A stretch of 64,000 nt of DNA from Homoserinimonas aerilata (GCF_006716125.1 NZ_VFOM01000003.1:1-64000); one strand, 5' to 3'; counted from the stretch's first letter, positions 35,632-46,391 are shown. The notes: generated from the letters alone by a model not told the origin. A program made the numbers and translations.

Positions 35632-36540
35632 ATGAGTTCATTGACGAGCCCACAAATTTCTGCTGAGCAGAGCGCCCGCGAGGCCGACCTTGTCGCCACG
35701 GTCGTTGCCTCCTTTGACGGGGCGGAGGATGCCCGCCTGAAGCAACTGATGCAGGCCCTCACGCGGCACCTGCACGCGTTCGTGCGGGAGGTGCGCCTCA
35801 CCGAGTCCGAGTGGGAGAAGGCCATAGCGTTTCTCACCGACTGCGGCCACATCACCAACGATCGCCGGCAGGAGTTCATCCTGCTCTCTGACATCTTGGG
35901 CATTTCGATGCAGACAGTCGCCGTCAACAACGAGGCCTACGCCAACGCCACGGAGGCCACCGTCTTCGGTCCCTTCTTTGTGGCGGATGCCCCTCGCATC
36001 GACATCGGGGGCGATATCTCTGGTGGCGCCCCCGGGCAGCCGTGTTGGATCGAGGGGAGCGTCAAGGACACCGAGGGCAACCCCATCCCCGGCGCGCGCA
36101 TCGAAGTATGGGAGGCCGACGAAGACGGCTTCTACGACGTGCAGTACACCGATGACCGTGTCGCCGGACGTGCCTACCTCCACTCCGATGCCGACGGCAA
36201 CTATGCGTTCTGGGGCCTCACGCCCACGCCATACCCGATTCCGTACGACGGACCGGTGGGCAAACTGCTCGAAGCCGTCGGCCGGTCTCCCATGCGGGCG
36301 TCCCACCTCCACTTCATGGTCACCGCGCCCGGTGCCCGCACCCTGGTGACCCACATCTTCGTGCGCGGCGATGAGTTGCTCAGCCGCGACTCCGTATTCG
36401 GGGTCAAGGATTCCCTCATCTACGACTTCGAGCAGCATGCCCCTTCTGAGGCCGCACCCGACGGGCGTTCAAACGCAGGAAGCTGGGCCAGCACTCGTTT
36501 CGATATTGTGCTCGCCCCGGCCTCCGAACCGGCCTCCTGA
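35632..36540 (+). CDS. Intradiol ring-cleavage dioxygenase (hydroxyquinol 1,2-dioxygenase type)
   Basis: A 302-residue non-heme Fe(III) dioxygenase. It has an N-terminal helical dimerisation domain (roughly 30-100) and a catalytic beta-sandwich starting at [14 protein letters not shown]. Iron-ligand regions PIPYDGPVG (Tyr) and SHLHFMV (His) are visible. Pairing with maleylacetate reductase indicates hydroxyquinol rather than catechol as substrate, giving maleylacetate. Downstream steps to central metabolism (3-oxoadipate CoA transferase and thiolase) are not in the window. Confidence 0.92.
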   Translation: MSSLTSPQISAEQSAREADLVATVVASFDGAEDARLKQLMQALTRHLHAFVREVRLTESEWEKAIAFLTDCGHITNDRRQEFILLSDILGISMQTVAVNNEAYANATEATVFGPFFVADAPRIDIGGDISGGAPGQPCWIEGSVKDTEGNPIPGARIEVWEADEDGFYDVQYTDDRVAGRAYLHSDADGNYAFWGLTPTPYPIPYDGPVGKLLEAVGRSPMRASHLHFMVTAPGARTLVTHIFVRGDELLSRDSVFGVKDSLIYDFEQHAPSEAAPDGRSNAGSWASTRFDIVLAPASEPAS

Positions 36541-36601
36541 CAGGTTCGTCCCGCATGGCACCAATATCCACATCCCGAACAACGACGTTGAGGAGAACAG
36601 C

Positions 36602-37924
36602 ATGACCGCACCAAAGACCATTCGCAGAGCGGGGCGCTTGGGCGCACTGGCCCTGCTGACAGCATCAGTTGTTGTACTGGGTGGCTGCTCGGCCACCCTT
36701 GGCGGAGGCGGCGGAGGAGGAGGCGGTGACGACAAGGTCATCAAGATCGGCTACGTCACTCCGCAGACCGGCCCCCTGGCCTCGTTCGGCGAAGCCGATA
36801 GCTTCGTGATTGATCAGGTCACCAGCTACTACAAAGACAACGGAATCACGCTCGCCGACGGCGAGAAGTACGACGTTGAGATCATCACCAAGGACACCCA
36901 GTCCGACCCGAAGCGCGCCGGCGACGTCGCCGCCGATCTGATCCTCAAGGATGGGGTCGATGTCATCCTCGTCTCCTCCACCCCGGAGACCGTCAACCCG
37001 GTCTCCGACCAGTGCGAGGCCAACCAGGTGGTGTGCATCTCCACCGTCGCCCCATGGCAGGCCTGGTACTTCGGCCGGGGGGCCACACCCGATGACGGCT
37101 TCGAGTGGACCTACCACTTCTTCTGGGGCATCGAAGACGTCCAGCCCGTCTACGCCGACATCTGGAAGGTCGCCACCGACCCGCAGAACGTCGCAATGCT
37201 GCTGCCGAACGACTCCGATGGCGGCGCATGGGCGGATCCTGCGACCGGCTTCCCCGGCTTCATCGAGGCGCAGGGGCTCACCCCCAACGAGCCCGGTGTG
37301 TACCCGAACGGGAGCACAGACTTCAGCGCCCAGATCTCTGCATTCAAGCAGGCGAACAGTTCGGTGCTGATGGGTATCCCGATTCCTCCGGACTTCACCA
37401 CCTTCTGGAAGCAGGCAGTGCAGCAGGGCTACCAGCCCGAGGTCACAACCATCGCCAAGGCCATCCTGTTCCCCTCGGCAGTCGAAGCGCTCGGTGAGTT
37501 GGGCAACAACCTCTCCACCGAGGTCTGGTGGGCCCCGAGCTACCCCTACAGCAGCTCACTGACCGGTCAGAGCTCCGCCGAATACGCCTCCGAGTTTGAA
37601 AAGGTGACTGGAAAGCAGTGGACTCAGCCGCTCGGTTTCGCTGAAGCACTGTTCGAGGTCGTGACGGCCGCGCTGAACGAATCGGCCAGCACCGAGCCCG
37701 CCGACATCCGCGATGCCGTCTCCACTCTGAAGGTCGACACGATTGTCGGACCGGTGGACTTCACGAGCGGCCCCAACGCCAACGTCTCGAAGACCCCTCT
37801 GGTTGGTGGCCAGTGGCGTCTGCAGGATGACGGCGGCTATGAGCTGGTCATTGTGTCGAATGCGGAGAACCCGCAGGTCCCCACCGCCGGCACCCCAGAA
37901 AAGATTGATTGGTCAGCTCGCTGA
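36602..37924 (+). CDS. Branched-chain-type ABC transporter substrate-binding lipoprotein
   Basis: A 440-residue type I periplasmic-binding protein of the HAAT group. It has a lipoprotein signal with GGC lipobox and Cys29, then a long glycine run as linker, then the PBP1 start IKIGYVTPQTGPLASFGEA. AGGAG six nt upstream fixes the start. Four transporter genes follow with overlaps. In aromatic clusters such systems import benzoates, phenylpropanoids or related acids, so the ligand is probably an aromatic substrate of this island (inference). Confidence 0.93.
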   Translation: MTAPKTIRRAGRLGALALLTASVVVLGGCSATLGGGGGGGGGDDKVIKIGYVTPQTGPLASFGEADSFVIDQVTSYYKDNGITLADGEKYDVEIITKDTQSDPKRAGDVAADLILKDGVDVILVSSTPETVNPVSDQCEANQVVCISTVAPWQAWYFGRGATPDDGFEWTYHFFWGIEDVQPVYADIWKVATDPQNVAMLLPNDSDGGAWADPATGFPGFIEAQGLTPNEPGVYPNGSTDFSAQISAFKQANSSVLMGIPIPPDFTTFWKQAVQQGYQPEVTTIAKAILFPSAVEALGELGNNLSTEVWWAPSYPYSSSLTGQSSAEYASEFEKVTGKQWTQPLGFAEALFEVVTAALNESASTEPADIRDAVSTLKVDTIVGPVDFTSGPNANVSKTPLVGGQWRLQDDGGYELVIVSNAENPQVPTAGTPEKIDWSAR

Positions 37925-38727
37925 TGAATTCATCCACGCTGCCGCTCATTGAGACCCGTACGCTGGGTCGCAGGTTCGGCCAGCTTCAGGTTCTCTCCGG
38001 CTTCGACCTACGGGTCGAAGCCGGGGAGGTCCTCGGCATCATCGGCCCCAACGGGGCCGGCAAGTCGACCTTGTTGGGCGTGCTCGGAGGATCGATTCCG
38101 CCGAGCACGGGCACCATCCTGCTCGATGGCAGCGATATCACGCGTCGCTCATCTCATTGGAGAGCGCGGAACGGGGTCGCGACCAGCTACCAGATTCCGC
38201 GTCCATTCCTCGGGATGACGGTGATGGAAAATCTGATGGTGGCCGCCACCTTCGCCGCAGGCAAGCGGGGGCGGTCTGCCCAGGAGGCCGCTCTGGGCGC
38301 GCTACGCCTCACGAATCTCACACGGTTGGTCAATACCGAAGCCAATGACTTGCGTCTCCTTGACCGCAAGCGGCTCGAGGTTGCCCGCGCGCTCGCGGCG
38401 TCGCCACGCCTGCTGCTGCTTGACGAGATCGCCGGTGGTCTCACCGAAAGCGAAATCCCCGAACTGGTCGACCTTGTGCGCACGGTGTCACAGGCAGGAG
38501 TCACGGTGATCTGGATCGAGCACGTCGTGCACGCCCTCACCGCCGTCGCCACCCGGCTGCTGTGCCTCACCTATGGGCGCATCCTCGCCGAGGGAGACCC
38601 CGCCACCGTTCTCGCCTCACCTGAAGTGCGCAGCGTCTACCTCGGCATCGACCCTGATCCCGAGGACTTCCCCGACGACGTGCATGGCGCTGAACCGAAC
38701 GAAGCCACGGATGCCCCCCATGCTTGA
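37924..38727 (+). CDS. ABC transporter ATP-binding protein (LivG type)
   Basis: A 267-residue ATPase. Walker A GPNGAGKST, Walker B LLLLDEIAGGL and a late switch His in VIWIEHVVHAL are present. The signature region reads LRLLDRKRLEVARAL, without the canonical LSGGQ glycines. Variants ending in DRKRLE-ARAL occur among LivG proteins, so it is probably functional. Its ATG overlaps the binding-protein stop by one base (TGATG). Confidence 0.92.
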   Translation: MNSSTLPLIETRTLGRRFGQLQVLSGFDLRVEAGEVLGIIGPNGAGKSTLLGVLGGSIPPSTGTILLDGSDITRRSSHWRARNGVATSYQIPRPFLGMTVMENLMVAATFAAGKRGRSAQEAALGALRLTNLTRLVNTEANDLRLLDRKRLEVARALAASPRLLLLDEIAGGLTESEIPELVDLVRTVSQAGVTVIWIEHVVHALTAVATRLLCLTYGRILAEGDPATVLASPEVRSVYLGIDPDPEDFPDDVHGAEPNEATDAPHA

Positions 38728-39412
38728 GATCACAGACCTTTCGGCTGCCTACGGGCAGATGACCGCTATCCGCAACATCTCGCTGCGAGTTGAGAGCGGG
38801 GGGATCCTCGCCGTCATCGGCTCGAACGGGGCGGGCAAATCCACTCTGCTGAAGACCATCGCAGGCCAACTGAAGGCGACGACAGGCAGCATCCGCTTCG
38901 ATGGTGAAGACATCACGACGCTGACCCCGCACGAGCGTGCCCGCCGAGGTGTTTCCCTGGTGCCGGAGGGGAGGCGGCTGTTCGCGTCGCTGACCGTGCA
39001 CGAGAACCTGCAGATTGCACTCTCGGCCCGCAGAACCGGAAGGTGGACGATCGACGCCGTATACGACCTGTTTCCGCTCGTTGCTGAACGCCGAAATCGG
39101 CGAGCTGGCGAGATGTCTGGCGGCGAACAGCAGGCGACCGCTATCGCGCGCGCCCTCGTGGCAAACCCGAGCCTGCTTCTGCTTGACGAGGTCAGCCTCG
39201 GCCTCGCGCCCGCAATCGTCGGACAGCTCTACGATCGCATTCCTCTCATTCAGGAGCAGGGAACCGCGATCCTGCTCGTAGAGCAAGACGTCTCTCAGGC
39301 GCTTCGCGTATGCGACGACGTTCACTGTCTGCTGCAGGGCGCCACGTCGCTCGCCGGTCGAAACCTCGAACTCGCGGACATCTCCCGTGCCTATTTCGGA
39401 TCCGAGGGCTGA
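38720..39412 (+). CDS. ABC transporter ATP-binding protein (LivF type)
   Basis: A 230-residue ATPase. Walker A is GSNGAGKST, the Q-loop region leads into SLVPEGRRLFASLTVHENL (the LivF hallmark), the signature is MSGGEQQATAIARAL, and Walker B is LLLLDEVSLGLAP. It overlaps livG by 8 nt and pairs with it as the two motor subunits. Confidence 0.94.
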   Translation: MLEITDLSAAYGQMTAIRNISLRVESGGILAVIGSNGAGKSTLLKTIAGQLKATTGSIRFDGEDITTLTPHERARRGVSLVPEGRRLFASLTVHENLQIALSARRTGRWTIDAVYDLFPLVAERRNRRAGEMSGGEQQATAIARALVANPSLLLLDEVSLGLAPAIVGQLYDRIPLIQEQGTAILLVEQDVSQALRVCDDVHCLLQGATSLAGRNLELADISRAYFGSEG

Positions 39413-39415
39413 GCC

Positions 39416-40285
39416 ATGAACCTCATCGACGCGATAGTCCAGGGCATCCTCCTGGGCGGCCTCTACGCGATCTTCGCAGCCGGGCTGTCGCTCATGTTCG
39501 GGGTCATGCGCCTCGTGAACCTGGCCCACGGCGCCTTCGCTGTGCTTGCCGCCTATGGCGTACTTGTCATAGTGCGTGTGGCCCTTGTGTCACCGCTCAT
39601 CGCGCTGCTCGTGGTCGCACCCGCAATGGCACTGCTCGGCTATGGCATCCAGCGCCTCATCCTGCAGAAGACACTGGGGGAGTCCCCGCTTCCGTCGCTG
39701 CTCGTGACATTCGGGCTCTCGATAATGATCGAGAACATCCTGCTCATGACCATGTCGGCAGACCAGCAACGGCTGAGCCTCGGCGCCCTCGACACTGCAT
39801 CGATCGAGTTGCTCGGCGGCATCCGCATCGGCGTCTTCCCCCTGATCACCTTCCTGTTTGCGATCGTGGCGCTCGGGACGCTGTCGTGGGTCACGGCGCG
39901 CACCCAATACGGTCGCCTCGTCAGGGCTGTCAGCGACGACCCCGACACTGTGGCGCTGAGCGGGGCCAACCCGAAGCGGATCTACGGTTATGCCACCGCG
40001 ATCGCGTTCGGTCTTGTGGCCTTCGCCGGCGTCGCCGCGGGAATACAGACGTCGTTCAGCCCGACATCGGGTTCCCTGCTCCTCATCTTTGCCTTCGAGG
40101 CCGTCATCATCGGCGGGCTCGGGAGCATCTGGGGCACCTTCGCCGGGGCGATAATCCTCGGCATCGCGCAGACGGTCGGTGCCGCCATCGCACCCGCACA
40201 GCAAGTCCTGATCGGCCACATCGTGTTCCTGATCTTCCTCGCATTCCTGCCTCACGGCCTGACCGGGCGAAAAGTGAAAATATGA
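39416..40285 (+). CDS. Branched-chain-type ABC transporter permease (LivH type)
   Basis: A 289-residue integral membrane protein with about eight hydrophobic segments. LivH signatures are GILLGGLYAIFAAGLSLMFGVMRLVNLAHG and RAVSDDPDTVALSGAN near the cytoplasmic loop. It begins 3 nt after livF and ends in an ATGA overlap with livM. Confidence 0.93.
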   Translation: MNLIDAIVQGILLGGLYAIFAAGLSLMFGVMRLVNLAHGAFAVLAAYGVLVIVRVALVSPLIALLVVAPAMALLGYGIQRLILQKTLGESPLPSLLVTFGLSIMIENILLMTMSADQQRLSLGALDTASIELLGGIRIGVFPLITFLFAIVALGTLSWVTARTQYGRLVRAVSDDPDTVALSGANPKRIYGYATAIAFGLVAFAGVAAGIQTSFSPTSGSLLLIFAFEAVIIGGLGSIWGTFAGAIILGIAQTVGAAIAPAQQVLIGHIVFLIFLAFLPHGLTGRKVKI

Positions 40286-41307
40286 CCCCCACAGCAGTGA
40301 CAGAGAAGTCCGCACCCATTCGCAGCGCGGTGAGCCGCTGGTCGAAGACATCTGTCTTCGGAACGGCAGGCATGCTTGTACTCGTCGTCGTGCTGGCGGC
40401 ACTGCCCTATCTGATCAACCTCGGCACGCTGTACGCCCTGATCGACCTCTTCATCCTCCTCATTCTGGCGTCGACCTGGAATCTCCTCGCCGGTTACGGC
40501 GGGATGGTCTCGATCGGGCAGCAGGCGTACATCGGCATCGGAGCCTACGGGCTCGTGTCGATCGCCGACGTGTTCGGTATCAACGTGTTCCTCGCCATCC
40601 CCATCGCCGCGCTCGTCAGCGCCCTCGTCGCCGTTCCTGTCTCCTACCTGGCATTCCGTCTGGTCGGCGGCTACTTCGCCGTGGGCACCTGGGTGATCGC
40701 CGAAGTGTTCCGCTTGATCGCCATTCAGATTCCCGAGATCGGTGGTGGGGCCGGCATCTCACTCGGCGCGATGGCAGGCATCCCGCGAGACTTGCGCATC
40801 GCCCTCACCTATTGGGTTGCCCTCGCCTGTGCCGTGATCATCATCGCTGCCTGCGTACTGCTCGTGCGGTCGCGATTTGGGCTTGCCCTCACAGCCGTGC
40901 GTGACGACCCTCGGGCCGCCGCAACATCCGGGGTGAACGTTCAGGTATCCAAGCGATTGGTGTTCGTGATGGCGGCAGCCGGTGCGGGAGTGGGCGGGGC
41001 GCTCATGGCGCTCTCAACGCTCAGGGTGCAGCCTGACGGGGTTTTCTCCGTTCAGTGGGCGGCGTTCATGATCTTCATCGTCGTGGTCGGGGGCGTAGGT
41101 ACGCTGGAGGGGCCGCTCTTGGGCGTTGTGGTCTTCTGGGCCCTCAAGCAGTCTCTCGCCGACTTCGGGCCGCTCTATCTGATTCTGCTCGGCATCATCG
41201 GGGTTGTCTTCGTGCTGTACATCAAGCGGGGAGTCTGGGGCCTCCTCACGCCGAGGGGCAAGGCTCATCTGTTCCCGGTCGGTTACCGGGTGCGACTCGA
41301 CGACTGA
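40282..41307 (+). CDS. Branched-chain-type ABC transporter permease (LivM type)
   Basis: A 341-residue permease. Typical LivM segments are TWNLLAGYGGMVSIGQQAYIGIGAY and the cytoplasmic RSRFGLALTAVRDDPRAAATSGV. Last gene of the importer. Its stop lies 20 bp before repeat B copy 2, which separates it from the convergent monooxygenase. Confidence 0.93.
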   Translation: MTPTAVTEKSAPIRSAVSRWSKTSVFGTAGMLVLVVVLAALPYLINLGTLYALIDLFILLILASTWNLLAGYGGMVSIGQQAYIGIGAYGLVSIADVFGINVFLAIPIAALVSALVAVPVSYLAFRLVGGYFAVGTWVIAEVFRLIAIQIPEIGGGAGISLGAMAGIPRDLRIALTYWVALACAVIIIAACVLLVRSRFGLALTAVRDDPRAAATSGVNVQVSKRLVFVMAAAGAGVGGALMALSTLRVQPDGVFSVQWAAFMIFIVVVGGVGTLEGPLLGVVVFWALKQSLADFGPLYLILLGIIGVVFVLYIKRGVWGLLTPRGKAHLFPVGYRVRLDD

Positions 41308-41327
41308 TACGCAGCCTCGCTAACCCG

Positions 41328-41390
41328 ACGGCTACGGTCTGTCGCGACGGCTGCAGAACATTCCGCCGCCGTCGCGACAAGTCGCAGCCG
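41328..41390. repeat. Dispersed palindromic repeat B, copy 2
   Basis: A 63-bp element, 54/63 identical to copy 1 at 31446, with the same TGTCGCGACGGC / GCCGTCGCGACA arms and conserved CAGAACATTCC between them. It lies between convergent operon ends (livM on plus, flavin monooxygenase on minus), so a bidirectional terminator role is plausible. Confidence 0.85.
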
Positions 41391-41410
41391 TCAGGGCTCC
41401 GTGCGGGGCG

Positions 41411-42643
41411 TCAGGCGGAAGCGGGTGCCGACTCGGCGTTGTCCGCGTACACCCAGTCGGTGTAGCGGAAGGTGTTGCCCTCCGCCGCCTGGAACAGCAT
41501 GTTGCGCAGCAGCTGCGGCAGCCCGCCGACATGCCACGATTCGCCCCACACGCGGGCGGTGCGCTGTACGCGGGCCGTGCGGGGCGAGCGCTCGGCGACG
41601 AAACGCTCGGCCACCGCATCCCACTCTGAGGCCTTGACGCCGCCGTCGGTGAAGACGGTGCCGACGCTCAGATCCTGCAGCACCGCAGCATCCTCAAGCG
41701 CCTGGCAGGCCCCCTGCGCGAGGTACTGCAGCATCGGATGCGCGGCATCGCCGATCAGCAGCGTGCGGCCATCGATCCAGTTGTCGATGGGTTCGCGGTC
41801 GAACATGGGCCAACGGATGCCCTGCCACAGATTCTTCAGCGACTCCTGCACCTGGGGCACGCAGTTGGCGTAGGCGGCGTGTAGCTCGTCGACGCCGCCG
41901 AATTCGGGCTCGCCCGCTTCGAAGGTCTCCGACTTGAACACGGCGACGGTGTTGAAGAGTTCGCCGGCGCGCAGCGGGTAGGTGACGAGGTGGCAGTTGG
42001 GGCCGAACCAGACGGTGACGTTGTCGACTTCGGTGCCTTCGATGGCTTCGTCGATCGTGGAGACGCCGCGGTAGGCGACGTAGGCCGAGTTGATGGGCTG
42101 GTCGCTGGCGGGCGTGACCTTCTCGCGCAGTTTCGACTTGAGGCCGTCGGCCCCGAGTACGAGGCCGGCGTCGTAGGTGGTGCCGTCGGAGGTGTGCACG
42201 CGGGCGCCGGAGTCGGTGGTTTCGACCCGCTCGACGTTGACGTTGTTGAGCAGGGTGACGCCACTCTCGCGGCATGCTTCGAGCAGAATCGAGTGCAGGT
42301 CGCTGCGGTGGATGACGATGTAGGGGGCGCCGTAGCGCTTCTCGAACTCACCCTGGAGGTCTTGGCGCAGCAGCGCGGTGCCTGTGATGGCGTCGCGGAA
42401 CACGATCTGCTTCGGCGCGACCCCACGCTCGAGCACCTTGTCGAGCAGGCCCCAGCGGCGCAGCAGGCGCGTCGCGTTGGGGGCCATCTGCAGCCCGGCG
42501 CCGACCTCACCGAATTCGGCCGCCCGCTCGAGCAGTGTCACGGTGGCGCCGTTCTCGCGCATGGCCATGGCTCCGGCGAGGCCGGCCATTCCGCCTCCGA
42601 CGACCACGACATCCGCGGTGTTGTTCTGTGTGATTGTCGTCAT
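41411..42643 (-). CDS. FAD-dependent aromatic monooxygenase (3-hydroxybenzoate 6-hydroxylase/salicylate hydroxylase type)
   Basis: A 410-residue class A flavoprotein. FAD motif VVVGGGMAGLAGAMAM with LLERA at the end of strand 2, DG motif LVLGADGLKSKLR, GD motif LLIGDAAHPMLQYLAQGACQALED. The ATG at 42643 follows a GAGGA site; a start at 42673 is less likely. It is divergent from an IclR regulator 75 bp away, a standard inducible pair. It likely feeds an additional hydroxybenzoate into ring cleavage; gentisate or catechol enzymes are not in the window. Confidence 0.9.
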   Translation of the reverse strand: MTTITQNNTADVVVVGGGMAGLAGAMAMRENGATVTLLERAAEFGEVGAGLQMAPNATRLLRRWGLLDKVLERGVAPKQIVFRDAITGTALLRQDLQGEFEKRYGAPYIVIHRSDLHSILLEACRESGVTLLNNVNVERVETTDSGARVHTSDGTTYDAGLVLGADGLKSKLREKVTPASDQPINSAYVAYRGVSTIDEAIEGTEVDNVTVWFGPNCHLVTYPLRAGELFNTVAVFKSETFEAGEPEFGGVDELHAAYANCVPQVQESLKNLWQGIRWPMFDREPIDNWIDGRTLLIGDAAHPMLQYLAQGACQALEDAAVLQDLSVGTVFTDGGVKASEWDAVAERFVAERSPRTARVQRTARVWGESWHVGGLPQLLRNMLFQAAEGNTFRYTDWVYADNAESAPASA

Positions 42644-42717
42644 GGCTTGTCCTCGCTCCGTTGGGTGGATCATCCGACCCTCTCGCTGCCGAGTCCACTA
42701 TTCAATAAAATTCTGGT

Positions 42718-43515
42718 GTGCAGAATCAGCCCCTTGGTCGTCGCCCGCCCTATGCGGTCGAATCAGTCGACACCACGCTCCGTCTTCTGCAGCTGCTGCG
42801 CGACGGCGGCAGCATGAGACTGACGGATGCCGCGGCGGAGGTGGGCGTGTCGCCATCGACCGCGCACAGGCTGCTGGCGATGCTCGTGTACCGCGGCTTC
42901 GCCGTGCAGGATGAGTCGAAGCTGTACTGGCCGGGCCCGTCGCTGGGCGCGGGGCCGGCGGGCGTGCCCTGGACGCGGGAGCTGCGCGAGGCGGTCGCCC
43001 CGCATCTGGAGCGGCTGGTTCGGCGCAGCGGTGAGACGGCGAACCTCATGCTGCGGGTGGGCGCCCATGTGCGGTTCATCACCACGATTGAGAGCTCTCA
43101 TGTGCTGCGCGTCAGCGACCGGCGCGGTTTCGTGCTGCCGGCACGGCGGGCGTCCGGCGGCAAGGCACTGCTGGCCGAACTCGACCGTGCGGGCCTCGAC
43201 AGGCTGTTCCGGGGGCCTGCCGCGGAGGCGTCGGGGGAGGGCGTCGACGCCGGCGAGTATGCCGGGTTGCTGCATGAACTCGAGCAGGTGCGTCGGGCCG
43301 GTTTCGCCACGAATGTCGAGGAGACGGAGGGTGGCGTGGGCGCGATCGGCGCGGCCCTGCATGACGCCGCGGGGTCTGCGGTGGCGGCGATCTCGCTGGC
43401 CACACCGGTGACGAGGCTGCCGGGCGCGCTGCAGCACGGCCTGGTCGAACTGGTGTTGGAGGCTCGCCGCGAGATCGATGCGGAGCTGGCCCGGTATCCG
43501 CTCTCCGGCAGATAA
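42718..43515 (+). CDS. IclR-family transcriptional regulator
   Basis: A 265-residue protein with an N-terminal winged HTH (RLTDAAAEVGVSPSTAHRLLAML) and the IclR effector domain (GETANLMLRVGAHVRFI, then ARRASGGKALLAEL). TAAAAT at 42706-42711 ends 6 nt before the GTG, indicating leaderless transcription. It is divergent from the monooxygenase at 41411 and likely controls it in response to an aromatic acid. Confidence 0.92.
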   Translation: MQNQPLGRRPPYAVESVDTTLRLLQLLRDGGSMRLTDAAAEVGVSPSTAHRLLAMLVYRGFAVQDESKLYWPGPSLGAGPAGVPWTRELREAVAPHLERLVRRSGETANLMLRVGAHVRFITTIESSHVLRVSDRRGFVLPARRASGGKALLAELDRAGLDRLFRGPAAEASGEGVDAGEYAGLLHELEQVRRAGFATNVEETEGGVGAIGAALHDAAGSAVAAISLATPVTRLPGALQHGLVELVLEARREIDAELARYPLSGR

Positions 43516-43537
43516 CGGCGGCCGGTACGGCTGGTCG

Positions 43538-43975
43538 CTACCGCGCGCCGTCCCTGAGGCGGTCGCACAGCGAGGTCAGCTGGCGCAGCTCATCGTCGTT
43601 CAGGGCTGCGCCGACATGGGAGTCGATGGATGCCGCATGCTTGGTCGCGACCCGACGAAACAGCGAGAAGCCGTCGTCGGTGAGCGAGACGATGACCCCG
43701 CGGGCGTCGGCGGGGTCGGGCCGTTTCTCGATGAGCGCCCGCGCGGCGAGCCGGTCGACGAGCCTGCTGACGCTGGGCTGCGTGATGAGCAGGTCTTGCA
43801 CGAGGTCCCGGATGCGCAGGGCCCGGCTCGGCTGCCGGGACAGGTTGAACAGCACGTCGTATTCGGTGAGCGAGATCTCGTCGGTGGGGAATTCGGTCCC
43901 GAGTTTGCGCATCACGGTCACCTGCGCACGGAACAGCGACTCCCACGCTGCGACCGTCACTGCCTTTGACGCCAT
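43538..43975 (-). CDS. MarR-family transcriptional regulator
   Basis: A 145-residue winged-helix protein. The HTH reads LRIRDLVQDLLITQPSVSRLVDRL, and the wing LIEKRPDPADARGVIVSLT is typical of MarR. The ATG at 43975 is chosen because AGGAGG lies 8 nt upstream; that sequence would be coding if the earlier ATG at 43996 were used. It may respond to phenolic ligands and belongs to the edge of the aromatic island. Confidence 0.9.
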   Translation of the reverse strand: MASKAVTVAAWESLFRAQVTVMRKLGTEFPTDEISLTEYDVLFNLSRQPSRALRIRDLVQDLLITQPSVSRLVDRLAARALIEKRPDPADARGVIVSLTDDGFSLFRRVATKHAASIDSHVGAALNDDELRQLTSLCDRLRDGAR

Positions 43976-44065
43976 GGCCATCTCCTCCTGCTTCACCCAA
44001 CTCTAGGGTTTGCGGGCCGCGACGGCCTCCTTCATGTCGCTGCGTGGCGCATCCGTTAAATGATT

Positions 44066-44099
44066 GAGGGCCCGTCGTAGAGGCTAACGACGGGCCCTC
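44066..44099 (-). terminator. Strong hairpin, possible terminator or attenuator upstream of marR
   Basis: Perfect 13-bp arms GAGGGCCCGTCGT and ACGACGGGCCCTC around an 8-nt loop. On the minus strand it is followed by AATCATTT, a weak U-tract. It lies 91 nt upstream of the marR start and could end a short transcript begun near 44190. The pair TTACAG-N17-TAACTA on the minus strand (44199-44227) is a weak promoter candidate. Confidence 0.5.
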
Positions 44100-44519
44100 T
44101 CCCTTGCACCAAGAGTGTCCTGCAATCACATTCCGTAGAAGCTGCCACAGCAAACAACTTCCACTTCCTGAACCATATAACGGAAAGGTAACGGGCGCTA
44201 GTTATCGAACCGTTATTTTTGCTGTAAGTTTCCTGTGCGTCTAGACAGCCCCGTCTGCCATGTCCTTTGGCGTCTCACTCGTGAATGACCCGCACGGATG
44301 TCCCGGGCCCGAAATCGACGCTCGGTGTTCGAGCTGTGCAGGAGATTTCCATCGAAACGCCGCCGTGCGGCGGGCGAATGCGGCGTGTTGCAACGAATCT
44401 CCTGTTGAGAGCAGCCGCTTGGGCAGTGAGGTTGGCCAATCGGCAACAGCCCCGCCTGCCGCGCAATTCGCCCGGGTCGACAAGCAGTGGCTGTATGAGC
44501 AGATGCGCCGTATGCTGGA

Positions 44520-44541
44520 CTGTATACCAAGCTGAATACAG
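44520..44541. promoter_or_regulatory. Palindrome CTGTAT-N10-ATACAG upstream of pruA
   Basis: A perfect 6-bp inverted repeat 49 bp before the pruA start, in an otherwise GC-rich context. Its position suits an operator for a proline-responsive or GntR-like regulator, none of which is encoded nearby. Confidence 0.4.
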
Positions 44542-44590
44542 CGATCGGATGCGGTGAGGCATCCGAAAGGACGCCACAGAGGAGCCCGCA

Positions 44591-46219
<1,629 letters not shown>

Positions 46220-46334
46220 CGCCGCCGCCCCGCCCCGCCCCGCCCCGGCGTGCGCGTCTGCTTCGAACGTGCGCGCCCGCTCGAGCATCGGCGCACGTCC
46301 CGAACGGGCGCGCACGTGCGTTGTCCGAGGTCTC

Positions 46335-46377
46335 CGCTGGTCGAGGTGTTGCGCTCTGGCGCGACAGTCTCGAGACC
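46335..46377. repeat. Dispersed palindromic repeat C, copy 1
   Basis: A 43-bp element running from CGCTGGTCGAGGT to CAGTCTCGAGACC with a GCGCTCTGGCGC palindrome in the middle. It differs at one base from the copy at 47489-47531. It lies between convergent pruA and the winged-helix gene. Confidence 0.85.
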
Positions 46378-46391
46378 GGCCTACGGATGCC

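Larger units (their letters stand above)
43976..44590. other. 615-bp gap without a supportable gene
   Basis: AT-richer than its surroundings, especially 44110-44240. It holds a perfect 13-bp hairpin (44066-44099), repeated TAACGG/CCGTTA words at 44178-44216 and a palindrome at 44520-44541 near pruA. Open frames here lack start signals and recognisable domains. Confidence 0.6.

Noticed and set aside
39310..40281. Long 5' extension of the livM frame
   Set aside because: It runs in another frame over livH and gives an Arg/His-rich translation; the ATG at 40282 with an ATGA overlap is the natural start.
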